A DNA stretch of 64,000 nt from positions 1 through 64,000 of the forward strand of contig JAIXOR010000054.1 in assembly GCA_027486655.1 (NCBI GenBank), read 5' to 3'. The translations under genes were made by a program, and so were the position numbers. The notes beneath the pieces were generated by a model. That model did no database searches. It saw only the letters and a program-made list of their open reading frames with translations, and had not been told where the DNA came from. Source of the stretch: Verrucomicrobiaceae bacterium. Its GTDB lineage: Bacteria; Verrucomicrobiota; Verrucomicrobiia; Verrucomicrobiales; Akkermansiaceae. Positions 8,553 through 16,492 of this stretch are shown piece by piece (position 1 is the first letter of the stretch; every line of letters begins with the position of its first letter).

Positions 8553-8822
8553 TTACCAGCTCGACTTGGTCACGCCGGGGATCATGCCGGCGGAGGCAAG
8601 CTCGCGGAAGGTAATCCGGGAGAGGCGGAAGCGGCGCAGGAAAGCGCGACGGCGGCCGGTGATCTCGCAGCGGTTGATGAGGCGGGTCGGGCTCGCGTTG
8701 CGGGGCAGCATCGTCAGACCGACGTAGTCTTTCTCAGCCTTCAGCTTGAGGCGGAGTTCTGCGTATTTCTCGACGGTGCGTTTTTTGCGCTCGTTGCGGG
8801 CGATCCAACTTTTCTTAGCCAT
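8553..8822 (-). CDS. rpsN: 30S ribosomal protein S14
   Basis: An 89-residue protein starting [14 protein letters not shown] and ending with the S14 signature ([19 protein letters not shown], then [15 protein letters not shown]). It lacks the CxxC pairs of the short zinc-binding S14 form, so it is the zinc-independent type of about 90-100 residues. It binds 16S rRNA in the head of the small subunit. It is not in an S10/spc-type ribosomal operon here; it stands alone, followed by fmdB-like and CNNM genes. ATG at 8822, no Shine-Dalgarno, with a TTGCAA/TAGGAA promoter close upstream. Confidence 0.97.
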   Translation of the reverse strand: MAKKSWIARNERKKRTVEKYAELRLKLKAEKDYVGLTMLPRNASPTRLINRCEITGRRRAFLRRFRLSRITFRELASAGMIPGVTKSSW

Positions 8823-8836
8823 AATGCGGGGCGCGG

Positions 8837-8865
8837 TTCCTAAGGGTCCGGGCAGGGGCTTGCAA
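8837..8865 (-). promoter_or_regulatory. Candidate rpsN promoter
   Basis: On the minus strand, TTGCAA (8865-8860), a 17-base spacer and TAGGAA (8842-8837), ending 14 bases before the rpsN ATG. The -35 box lies inside a perfect palindrome GGGCTTGCAAGCCC (8856-8869), a possible operator. Confidence 0.4.
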
Positions 8866-8936
8866 GCCCAAAGTCGGTTTTTTGGCCAAATTGGGCGGAA
8901 ATTCCAAAAAATCCGCCGCGGGGGTGAGAGTGGCCG

Positions 8937-9605
8937 TCAATTTCCGGAGGCCTGCTGGACGGGCTTGTGTTTGATGAGCCGGAAGCGGTCGTGGTAAGCG
9001 CCGTGGTTGAACTTGCGGCAGCAGGCGTAGCAGGCGACGGCTCGCTGGATGGGCTTCACGCGGTGGATGGTGGCGAAGCAGTTCGGGCAGATGTAGGAAT
9101 GGTTGCGCTTCATGCGGCGGCGCTTGAAGGGCAGGGTGTGGAAGGGCTGCTCGCCGGGGATGCCGAGTTCGGCGCAGGCGGCCTGCCATTCCGGGCCGTG
9201 GGGGTCGATGCGGCGGCGGCCGCAGCGTTCGTAGGCGACGAGGTGGGCGAGTTCGTGCTTGAGCGTGCGCCAGAGTTCTTCGGGCGGGCATTCGCGGAGT
9301 TTCGGATTGAGTTCGATCATGCGGTCCGGCCACCAGGCGCGGCCGGCGGTGGTCTGCATGCGCGGGTTCCAACTGACGCGGACTTTGCGTGAGAGCTCGG
9401 GCAGGAGCAGGGCGGCGGAGGCTTCCGCACACCAGGCGGTGAGCCCACCATCGTCGCGGTCCGGCTTGATCGCCGGGGGGGCCACAGGCTTCAGAACCCG
9501 GAGCCACGAGGTCCATCGGAATTCAAGTTGAGGCAAGCATCGGCCCATTGAGCGACGGGTAGCAGGAATCGTTCCGGATGGCAACATGGCTTGTGGAAAA
9601 TCCAT
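8937..9605 (-). CDS. SprT-like zinc metalloprotease domain protein
   Basis: 222 residues from the ATG at 9605; ATGs at 9587 and 9548 are alternatives, and conservation appears to begin around residue 55. The metal site HELAHLVAYERCG with a downstream HGPEW matches the SprT-like HExxH...H pattern. A C-terminal zinc ribbon follows (CPNC near 172, CYAC near 195, then FNHGAY). SprT-like proteins are related to SPRTN, which processes DNA-protein crosslinks; the bacterial function is poorly known. It is divergent from the alcohol dehydrogenase gene at 9667. A CTAACAG word lies immediately 5' of the ATG. Confidence 0.75.
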   Translation of the reverse strand: MDFPQAMLPSGTIPATRRSMGRCLPQLEFRWTSWLRVLKPVAPPAIKPDRDDGGLTAWCAEASAALLLPELSRKVRVSWNPRMQTTAGRAWWPDRMIELNPKLRECPPEELWRTLKHELAHLVAYERCGRRRIDPHGPEWQAACAELGIPGEQPFHTLPFKRRRMKRNHSYICPNCFATIHRVKPIQRAVACYACCRKFNHGAYHDRFRLIKHKPVQQASGN

Positions 9606-9666
9606 CTAACAGATGCGTGGAAGTGAAACCGTTTGCGATCGCGCGCGGAGGTGGGATGGTGGGGCG

Positions 9667-10689
9667 ATGACAACAACCTTTCACGGATGGGCCGCGCCGC
9701 GCGCGGGAGCGGGGCTGGAGCGGATGGCATACGATGCGGGAGAGCTGCGGCCGGAGCAGGTGCAGGTGCGGGTGGAGTCCTGCGGGATCTGCCACTCGGA
9801 TCTCTCGATGATCGGAAATGAGTGGGGAAACTCGGTGTTTCCGCTGGTGGCGGGGCATGAGGTGATCGGCGTGGTCGAGGAGGCGGGAGCGCAGGTCAAG
9901 GGCCTGAAGGCGGGCGACCGTGTGGGCCTGGGTTGGTTTGCGGGGAGCTGCCTGTCCTGTCCGTCCTGCCTGTCTGGCAGACACCAGCTGTGCGGGAGTG
10001 CGGAACAAATCATCGTGGGCCGCCATGGCGGCTTTGCGGACCGGGTGCGGGCGAACTGGGAGTGGGCGGTGAAGCTTCCCGAGGCGCTGGATCCTGCGAG
10101 TGCGGGACCATTGTTTTGCGGAGGCATCACAGTGTTCGCGCCGATTCTGGATTTCGGGGTGAAGCCCGTGCACCGGGTGGGCGTGGTGGGCATCGGCGGG
10201 CTGGGGCATCTGGCGCTTCAGTTTCTCCACAAGTGGGGCTGCGAGGTGACCGCGTTTTCCTCGAATCCGGCGAAGGCCGACGAGGCGCGGGCGCTGGGGG
10301 CGCATCACGTGGTTTCCAGCACGGACACGGCCGCCCTTGCGCGGATCGCCGGATCGCTGGACTTCATCCTGGTGACGGCGAATGTGCCGCTGGATTGGTC
10401 TTCGTATCTCGGAGCGCTGGCACCGGATGGCAGGTTACACTTCGTGGGTGCGGTGTTGGAACCGGTGCCGGTCCCGGCCTTCTCGTTGATCGGCGGGAGG
10501 AAAGCGGTATCCGGATCGCCCTTGGGATCACCTGCGACGGTGGCGACGATGCTGGATTTCTGTGCGCGCCACGGGATTGCACCGGTGACCGAGACCTTTG
10601 CGATGGACGAGGTGAACGAGGCACTCGAGCACCTGCGTGCGGGCAAGGCGAGGCACCGAATTGTGCTGCGCAACGGGGAGACCCGCTAG
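9667..10689 (+). CDS. Zinc-dependent alcohol dehydrogenase (YahK/Ahr-like)
   Basis: 340 residues from the ATG at 9667; an upstream in-frame start would add 18 unconserved residues. Catalytic zinc ligands are visible in SCGICHSD (C39, H43 region) and VAGHEVIG (about 62). The structural-zinc lobe has four cysteines (GSCLSCPSC...LC, about 93-107). A Rossmann motif GIGGLGH (about 175) binds NAD(P)H. This layout fits the CAD/YahK/Ahr aldehyde reductase group, which reduces broad aldehydes to alcohols. It ends in a 4-bp convergent overlap with the porin gene. Confidence 0.9.
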   Translation: MTTTFHGWAAPRAGAGLERMAYDAGELRPEQVQVRVESCGICHSDLSMIGNEWGNSVFPLVAGHEVIGVVEEAGAQVKGLKAGDRVGLGWFAGSCLSCPSCLSGRHQLCGSAEQIIVGRHGGFADRVRANWEWAVKLPEALDPASAGPLFCGGITVFAPILDFGVKPVHRVGVVGIGGLGHLALQFLHKWGCEVTAFSSNPAKADEARALGAHHVVSSTDTAALARIAGSLDFILVTANVPLDWSSYLGALAPDGRLHFVGAVLEPVPVPAFSLIGGRKAVSGSPLGSPATVATMLDFCARHGIAPVTETFAMDEVNEALEHLRAGKARHRIVLRNGETR

Positions 10690-11888
10690 AAGGCGGCGCG
10701 CAGGCCTGCCAGCCAGGTCCAGCCGTTGAAGTCTCCGCCGCCGGGGCCGCCTTCGAGGTGGCTGTATCTGGCACCGGACATGAGCTTCAGGTTGTGGCCG
10801 TGGATGTGGTAGGTGAGTCCGGCATAGGCGGCGGCGTATCGGTCGCCGCTTTTGTCGCCCGCGCCCGGGGAGAGGGCTTCGTAGCGCGACGGGAGTATCA
10901 CCCCGTTGTCGCCGTGGCTGGCGGCGATCTCGAACTCACCGATGAGTTGGAGTTTGTCTGTGAGGTTCCAGAAGGGCATGGCGGAGAATCCGACGACATC
11001 GGGCCGGCCCGCCTCTCCATCGCCCCACAGCCATTCGGTGGTGAGGCCGAAGGGGCCGTCATTGAGTTCGTTGGAAAGCGAGATGCAGTTCGAGTAGAGG
11101 GGTGAGGAGCCGCAGCCGGAGGTGGCGGTGAATCCGGGCTCGGTGTTGTGGAGGAACTGGAGCTTGATCTCCGCGAGATCGAGTCCGGCGAGGCGGCTGT
11201 AATTGCAACCGAGCTTCGCGAGCAGCATGGCACCGCCTTCGAATTCGGACCATTCATCGCGGCGGTCGTTGCTGAAGATTCCGAGCTGATAGAGCCAGCC
11301 TCCGGCGATCCCCTTGCCGCCGGCCCACATGCCGGTGAGTTCACCGCCGTAGAACATGTTGCCGAGGGCGGTGCGTTCGAAGAGCGGGAATTCCTTGGAG
11401 GAGTATTCCTGCTCGCGGTCGAACTTGAGTTCGGACTTGCCGAGCGACAGGCTGAAGGCGGGGCTTTCCGTCCAGGTGAAGTAGGTCTCCGGCGTGCGTT
11501 TGTAGAAACGGGGTGAAAGGTCCGGATAGAGTTCGGTTAGATTGAGAAACGAGAGCTTGCCGAACAGCTTCGCCTTGATGCCTGCGCGGAGACGGCGGAC
11601 CTCGATGTTGCCCCAGGCGGCGTCCTCGGGCGTGGCGGCGGTGCCGAATTTCCCGGAATCATCGGAGCCATAGGCGTACTGCGTCTGAATCTGGCCGGTG
11701 AACGCGAGCTCTTGCAGCAGTGGGTTTTCCGGATTCCGGTAAATGGTGGGAACCGCGAGCGTGCGATCCCAGGCCGTGGACCCGGCGCTTTTGTCGGCGA
11801 GGACGGCGCTTCCATCCGGGCCGGCCCGGACGGGCAGTGCCTGTGCGGCCGCCAGAACGAACAGGGCGGCGGTGTGGCGCGCGTTCAT
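10686..11888 (-). CDS. OprP/OprO-type phosphate-selective porin family protein
   Basis: A 400-residue outer-membrane beta-barrel: signal peptide (MNARHTAALFVLAAAQA), alternating hydrophobic/polar strands throughout, an N-terminal segment (LAFTGQIQTQYAYGSDDSG...IEVRRLRAGIKAKLFG) typical of phosphate-selective porins, and a terminal phenylalanine (LAGLRAAF), the usual signal for BAM-dependent insertion. Substrate specificity cannot be read from the sequence; no phosphate transport genes are adjacent. Convergent with the alcohol dehydrogenase and divergent from the ABC ATPase at 12039. Confidence 0.8.
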   Translation of the reverse strand: MNARHTAALFVLAAAQALPVRAGPDGSAVLADKSAGSTAWDRTLAVPTIYRNPENPLLQELAFTGQIQTQYAYGSDDSGKFGTAATPEDAAWGNIEVRRLRAGIKAKLFGKLSFLNLTELYPDLSPRFYKRTPETYFTWTESPAFSLSLGKSELKFDREQEYSSKEFPLFERTALGNMFYGGELTGMWAGGKGIAGGWLYQLGIFSNDRRDEWSEFEGGAMLLAKLGCNYSRLAGLDLAEIKLQFLHNTEPGFTATSGCGSSPLYSNCISLSNELNDGPFGLTTEWLWGDGEAGRPDVVGFSAMPFWNLTDKLQLIGEFEIAASHGDNGVILPSRYEALSPGAGDKSGDRYAAAYAGLTYHIHGHNLKLMSGARYSHLEGGPGGGDFNGWTWLAGLRAAF

Positions 11889-12038
11889 GAGACGGCCTGC
11901 TTGTCCACCCGCGGCTCCGGCGCATCAAGGCGCGAGCAACGCATGCGAAGCATGTGAGGAGATGCGGGCAGCGGCAGGCGGCGGGATCCGGATTTTTCCA
12001 TTTCACCGGCGGGTCGATCGCTTCAGTCTGGGACCGCG

Positions 12039-12824
12039 ATGACATTTTTCGAGATCCGCCATGCCCGGGTATGGCGCGGGGATACCCTCGCGCTGGAGGA
12101 TTTTTCCCTCTCGCTGCAGACGGGAGGCGGCACCGCCGTGCTCGGTCCGAACGGCGCGGGCAAGAGCACCTTTCTCAAACTGCTCACCGGCGAGGTCCGC
12201 CCCGAAGCCCGCGAGGAATCCAGCTGCCGATTGTTTGGCGAGGACCTTTGGTCGCTCGAAGAACTCCGCCACCGCATCGGGATCGTCATGCCGGAGGAGG
12301 TGTCGCGTTTTGAGGACTTCGAAACCGCAGGAAACGCCGTGCTGTCCTCGCTGCGTGGAGCCTACGGCCGGACGCGGGACATGCGGTTCTCGCGAAGGGA
12401 AAAGCAGGCCGCGCTCGAGGCCATGGAGGCGATGGGCGTGGCGGATCTGCAAGAGAGGGCGTTCGGCGGCTTGTCATCCGGCGAGCGGCGGAGGCTCCTC
12501 ATCGCGCGCGCGCTGGCTCATCAACCCGAGGTGCTTGTGCTCGATGAGCCTTCGACCGCCCTGGATTTCCCCGCCTCGCTGCATCTGGGGCATACGCTGC
12601 GCGGCCTGCTTCGCCAGGGCCGCAGCCTGGTCTGGGTGACCCATCACCCGGGCGAGATCCCCCCGGAGATCGGCCGTGTGGTGCTGCTGCGAAACGGGCG
12701 GGTTTTCGCGGATGGGCCGAAGCGCGAGATCCTCACCGACCGGATCCTCAGCGAGCTCTTCGACGTGGCGCTCAAGGTGCGCTGGGCCGCCGGCTGGTGC
12801 GAGGTGCGGCACGCCGGAGTGTGA
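12039..12824 (+). CDS. ABC transporter ATP-binding protein (orphan)
   Basis: A 261-residue single ATPase domain with Walker A GPNGAGKST (about 36-44), signature LSSGERRR (about 145), Walker B VLVLDEPSTALD (about 164-175) and switch His in WVTHHPGE. The sequence resembles ModF-like or iron-chelate-type ATPases. No permease or binding protein is adjacent, so the partner must be encoded elsewhere or the protein works alone. ATG at 12039 without a Shine-Dalgarno. Confidence 0.85.
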   Translation: MTFFEIRHARVWRGDTLALEDFSLSLQTGGGTAVLGPNGAGKSTFLKLLTGEVRPEAREESSCRLFGEDLWSLEELRHRIGIVMPEEVSRFEDFETAGNAVLSSLRGAYGRTRDMRFSRREKQAALEAMEAMGVADLQERAFGGLSSGERRRLLIARALAHQPEVLVLDEPSTALDFPASLHLGHTLRGLLRQGRSLVWVTHHPGEIPPEIGRVVLLRNGRVFADGPKREILTDRILSELFDVALKVRWAAGWCEVRHAGV

Positions 12825-12844
12825 GACCCGTATGCGCCGAAAGG

Positions 12845-12880
12845 AAAAAGCCGCACCCGTGTGAACGGATGCGGCTTTCG
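12845..12880. terminator. Bidirectional terminator between convergent genes
   Basis: Stem AAAGCCGCA (12847-12855) with TGCGGCTTT (12870-12878) and a 14-base loop. It lies between the plus-strand ATPase stop at 12824 and the minus-strand oxidoreductase stop at 12899. The T-tail is best on the minus strand (CTTTTTCC) and shorter on the plus strand. Confidence 0.85.
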
Positions 12881-12898
12881 CAGGCGATTCGGAATCGA

Positions 12899-14026
12899 TC
12901 AGGAACGATGCGTCCAGTCCGGCAGGCGGACGATCTCGCCGCCCTTGAGCGCGGATTCGTGGGCCAGAATGCCGGTGCAGGTGATGTTGGCGCTCTCGAT
13001 GGCGTTCGGATAGGAATCGACGCCGGTCTGGAGCATTTTGACGAACTGGTGGACCAGGTGTGGGTGGCTGCCGCCATGACCCGCGCCCTGGGTGAAGGAG
13101 AGGTGTTCCTCACCGGTCTCACCGCCATAGACGCCGCCCTTGGTGAAGAGCTGGATTTCTTCCGGAAGGTAGTGGGCGAAATCCGGGCTCTCGACTTCCG
13201 AGGGGATCTCGGGTTCGGGCAGTTTCGCGGTGTGAAGCACGAGCGGGTTGTGCTCGATGAGCGGCCATTCGACGGACTTCTTGTCACCATACACCTCGAT
13301 GGATTCGCGGTATTGGCGCGCCACATCGAAGAGCGAGCGATAGATGTGCGCGGAGACATCGCTGTCCTTGAACTTGATGTGCGTGGTCTCCACCGCGAAG
13401 GGCGAGCCATAGCACGAGTGCATCTCCTCGCGGATGGTGCCGGAGCCGAAGCACGAGACATACTCCGCTTCCGAACGCATCAGACCGAGGGCGGGGCCGA
13501 CGCAGTGGGTGGCGTAGTACATCGGCGGAAGACCCGGCCAGTAGCCCGGCCAGCCGTCCATGTCCTGCTGGTGCGAAGCCTTGATGAACTGGACCTTGCC
13601 GAGCTCGCCCTTGTCGTAGAGCTCCTTCATGAACAGGAACTCGCGGGCATACACCACGGTTTCCATCATCATGTATTTCAATCCGGTCTCCTTCACGAGA
13701 TCGACGATCTTCTTGCAGTCCTCGACGCTGGTGGCCATGGGCACGGTGCAGGCGACGTGCTTGCCTGCCTTGAGCGCCTTGATCGACTGCTCGGCGTGAT
13801 CGGGGATGGGTGAGTTGATGTGCACGGCATGCACCTCGGGATCGGCCAGCAAGTCGTCATACGAGGTGTAGCGCTTGGCGATGCCGAACTTGTCGCCCAC
13901 TTCGTCGAGCTTCGACTGGGTGCGCTGGCAGATGGCATACATGTTGACGCCCTTGAGGCGCTGATAGATCGGGATGAACTCGGCTCCGAAGCCGAGGCCG
14001 ACGATGGCGATGTTGATGTCTGACAT
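12899..14026 (-). CDS. Gfo/Idh/MocA family oxidoreductase
   Basis: 375 residues. The N-terminal Rossmann domain opens INIAIVGLGFGAEF (NAD(P) site, residues 4-17). The helix-strand region INSPIPDHAEQSIKALKAGKHV ends in CTVPMA where most family members have C/E-K-P, so the usual catalytic lysine of the EKP motif is replaced. The C-terminal alpha/beta domain holds HCVGPALGLM and GGSHPHLVHQF, the latter a likely substrate-binding stretch. Such enzymes oxidise or reduce sugar or cyclitol carbons. It lies 6 bp downstream of the epimerase-like gene, forming a two-gene operon. Confidence 0.87.
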   Translation of the reverse strand: MSDINIAIVGLGFGAEFIPIYQRLKGVNMYAICQRTQSKLDEVGDKFGIAKRYTSYDDLLADPEVHAVHINSPIPDHAEQSIKALKAGKHVACTVPMATSVEDCKKIVDLVKETGLKYMMMETVVYAREFLFMKELYDKGELGKVQFIKASHQQDMDGWPGYWPGLPPMYYATHCVGPALGLMRSEAEYVSCFGSGTIREEMHSCYGSPFAVETTHIKFKDSDVSAHIYRSLFDVARQYRESIEVYGDKKSVEWPLIEHNPLVLHTAKLPEPEIPSEVESPDFAHYLPEEIQLFTKGGVYGGETGEEHLSFTQGAGHGGSHPHLVHQFVKMLQTGVDSYPNAIESANITCTGILAHESALKGGEIVRLPDWTHRS

Positions 14027-14032
14027 GGTCTT

Positions 14033-14890
14033 TCAGGGTTGTGCGAAGAGCTGTTGGAGAAAGGCGAGGCCGCGGGATGCGAACTCGTCCTGGGTGGAGG
14101 TGAAACGTTTCCAGATGCAGACCGCGCCTGCAAGGTCGCGGTTTTCCGGAGTGAAGGATTCGATGACGACTGAACCGGCATATCCGATATCCCGCAGGGC
14201 ATCCCGGAAATCGTTCCACGGTGTGAGTCCGGTGCCGGTGACACCGCGGTGGTTCTCACTCACCTGCACGTGGATGAGGTCAGCCCCGGCGGCGCGGACG
14301 GCCTTGCCCAGGTTCATCTCCTCGATGGTCATGTGGAAGCTGTCGATCATGATCTTCGCCGCCGGGTGGTCCACGGCGCGGATCATGCGGAGGGCGTCAT
14401 CGACGGTGTTGACCATGTCCGTTTCAAAACGGTTGATCGGCTCGATGGCGATGGAAACTCCGAGGTCCGCGGCGTCCTTGCACACAAGGCGGAGCTCCGA
14501 AACGGCGAGGTCCCACTCGCGGCGGCGCTCGTCCTCGGGAAGCTGGCGGGCCTTGCCCACCTGGGCATACATGGGACCGCAGACAAAGCCGGCTCCGAGC
14601 GTGTCGGCCATCTGGAAACACTCGTTCAGATAGGCGCGGGTGGAGGCCCTCACCGAGGCATCCGGGCTGGTAAGATCCCGCCCCGGGCCGAAGACCCCGC
14701 AGACGTGGGGGATGAGGCCGAGATCACGGATCACCGGAGCGAGGGCGGCGGCATCGATGAGCGAAGGATCCTCGATCGGAAGCTCCACGGCGCGGAATCC
14801 GAGTGAGGCGATGTTTTGAAGGAGTTCGGTCTGATCCGAGCGGAAAGGCGAGGTCCAGAGCCAGGTGCTGGCTCCAAGGGCGGGTGTCAT
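14033..14890 (-). CDS. Sugar epimerase/isomerase of the xylose-isomerase-like TIM-barrel fold
   Basis: 285 residues resembling D-tagatose/D-psicose 3-epimerases. Metal and catalytic residues are in place: AIEPINRFETD (Glu, about 148), MIDSFHMTIEE (Asp/His, about 181), HVQVSENHRG (His and Glu, about 207) and VVIESFTPEN (Glu, about 242). The product most likely interconverts a ketohexose or keto-sugar at C3. It is the first gene of the operon with the downstream Gfo/Idh/MocA oxidoreductase, a pairing common in keto-sugar or inositol catabolism. ATG at 14890. Confidence 0.85.
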   Translation of the reverse strand: MTPALGASTWLWTSPFRSDQTELLQNIASLGFRAVELPIEDPSLIDAAALAPVIRDLGLIPHVCGVFGPGRDLTSPDASVRASTRAYLNECFQMADTLGAGFVCGPMYAQVGKARQLPEDERRREWDLAVSELRLVCKDAADLGVSIAIEPINRFETDMVNTVDDALRMIRAVDHPAAKIMIDSFHMTIEEMNLGKAVRAAGADLIHVQVSENHRGVTGTGLTPWNDFRDALRDIGYAGSVVIESFTPENRDLAGAVCIWKRFTSTQDEFASRGLAFLQQLFAQP

Positions 14891-15019
14891 GGCAGAGGCG
14901 GGGTAGGGTTTCCAGAGCGCGGGTTTCGAATCGTCCGGGGCGCGCGAATCATGGATCGGCCCTCCCGGATCGCTAGGAATTTCGCGCCTCCTGTGTGTAG
15001 GATTCCGCCAAAGGGAAAC

Positions 15020-16381
15020 TCAGAACTCACAATGGCCGGGCGTCCTCGCGAAGGGAATGACATCGCGGATGTTGGCCATGCCGGTGACGAACATGAGCAG
15101 GCGTTCGAATCCGAGGCCGAAGCCGGCGTGGGGAACCGAGCCATACTTCCGGAGGTCCGCATACCAGCCGTAAGCAGCGGGATCCAGATGGTGCTTGGCG
15201 AAGTTTTCCAGCAGCACCTCGAGCCGTTCCTCCCGCTGGCTGCCGCCGATGATTTCGCCGATGCCGGGGACGAGCACATCCATGGCGGTGACGGTCCGCC
15301 CATCGTCGTTGAGGCGCATGTAGAAGGGTTTGATTTCCTTCGGGTAGTTGAAAACGGTGGTCGGGCTCTTGAAGTGTTTTTCGGTGAGCCAGCGTTCGTG
15401 TTCCGACTGCAGGTTGAGTCCGTATTCCACCGGGTATTCGAAGGATTCGCCGGAGCGCTTCAAAAGCTCCACCGCATCGGTGTAGGAGATGCGCTCGAAG
15501 GGCCTGCTCGCCACGAACTCGAGCCTTTCACGCAAGCCCTTGTCCACGAACTTCGTGAAGATTTCCAGATCGCCCTCGTGGTGTTCCAGCATCTCGGTGA
15601 CGAGGAATTTCACCAGGGCCTCGGCGAGGTCCATGTCACCGGCGAGATCGCAGAAGGCGACTTCCGGCTCGATCATCCAGAACTCCGCGGCATGGCGGGA
15701 TGTGTTGGAGTTTTCCGCCCGGAAGGTGGGGCCGAAGGTGTAGATATTGGACAACGCGCACGCGAAGGTCTCTCCCTCAAGCTGACCGGACACGGTGAGG
15801 AAGGCGCGCTTGCCGAAGAAGTCCTCGGCATCCCGGGACGCCTTGTCATCCGGCAGGGTGGTCACGCGGAACATTTCACCAGCCCCCTCGCAGTCGGATG
15901 CGGTGATGATGGGGGTGTGGACGTAAATGAAATCCCGCTCCTGGAAAAACCGGTGGATCGCATAGGCCATCCGCGAGCGCGTGCGAAAGACCGCGCCGTA
16001 GAGGTTCGTGCGCGGGCGCAGGTGGGCGATCGAGCGGAGGAACTCGGTGCTGTGGCCTTTCTTCTGCAACGGATAGTCGTCCGGCACCCCGCCGAGGAGG
16101 CGGAGGGAGGTGGCATGCATTTCCCATTTCTGACCTGCCGCCGGTGAGGGCAGCAGTTTGCCACGCACTTCGACAGAAGCCCCGGTATTCATCGCGCCGA
16201 TCTCCGCGTATCCGGGGATTCCCGCATCGGCGACGATCTGGAGGTTGGCCAGGCAGGAGCCGTCGTTGAGCTCCAGGAAGGAAAACGCCTTGGAGTCGCG
16301 CCGGGTGCGGACCCAACCGGCCACCTGGAGATCCTCGGAAGCTTCCTCGCGGCGAAGGACATGCTTGATGAGCGTGCGCAT
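15020..16381 (-). CDS. asnS: Asparagine--tRNA ligase
   Basis: 453 residues. N-terminal OB-fold anticodon-binding domain (about 15-110, VAGWVRTRRDSKAFSFLELNDGS) and class II catalytic core with motif 2 (FRAENSNTSRH) and motif 3 (GFGLGFERLLMF near 430). The FRAE/NTSRH combination and the absence of an AspRS insertion domain fit AsnRS. It charges tRNA-Asn in the cytoplasm. Monocistronic; the start is the ATG at 16381 with a perfect TTGACA box upstream and no Shine-Dalgarno. Confidence 0.97.
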   Translation of the reverse strand: MRTLIKHVLRREEASEDLQVAGWVRTRRDSKAFSFLELNDGSCLANLQIVADAGIPGYAEIGAMNTGASVEVRGKLLPSPAAGQKWEMHATSLRLLGGVPDDYPLQKKGHSTEFLRSIAHLRPRTNLYGAVFRTRSRMAYAIHRFFQERDFIYVHTPIITASDCEGAGEMFRVTTLPDDKASRDAEDFFGKRAFLTVSGQLEGETFACALSNIYTFGPTFRAENSNTSRHAAEFWMIEPEVAFCDLAGDMDLAEALVKFLVTEMLEHHEGDLEIFTKFVDKGLRERLEFVASRPFERISYTDAVELLKRSGESFEYPVEYGLNLQSEHERWLTEKHFKSPTTVFNYPKEIKPFYMRLNDDGRTVTAMDVLVPGIGEIIGGSQREERLEVLLENFAKHHLDPAAYGWYADLRKYGSVPHAGFGLGFERLLMFVTGMANIRDVIPFARTPGHCEF

Positions 16382-16386
16382 GGCGG

Positions 16387-16415
16387 TGGTTAGCCACGCG
16401 CGGCCGGATTGTCAA
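16387..16415 (-). promoter_or_regulatory. Candidate asnS promoter, almost leaderless
   Basis: On the minus strand a perfect TTGACA (16415-16410), a 17-base spacer and TAACCA (16392-16387), with only five bases (CCGCC) before the asnS ATG. Transcription would begin at or next to the start codon. Confidence 0.45.
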
Positions 16416-16492
16416 AGCGGGGGGCGGTGGATTTGTCGATAGCCGGACGCGGCATTTCCGTATAGGGAGCCTCCACGTTCCTGAACTGATCG

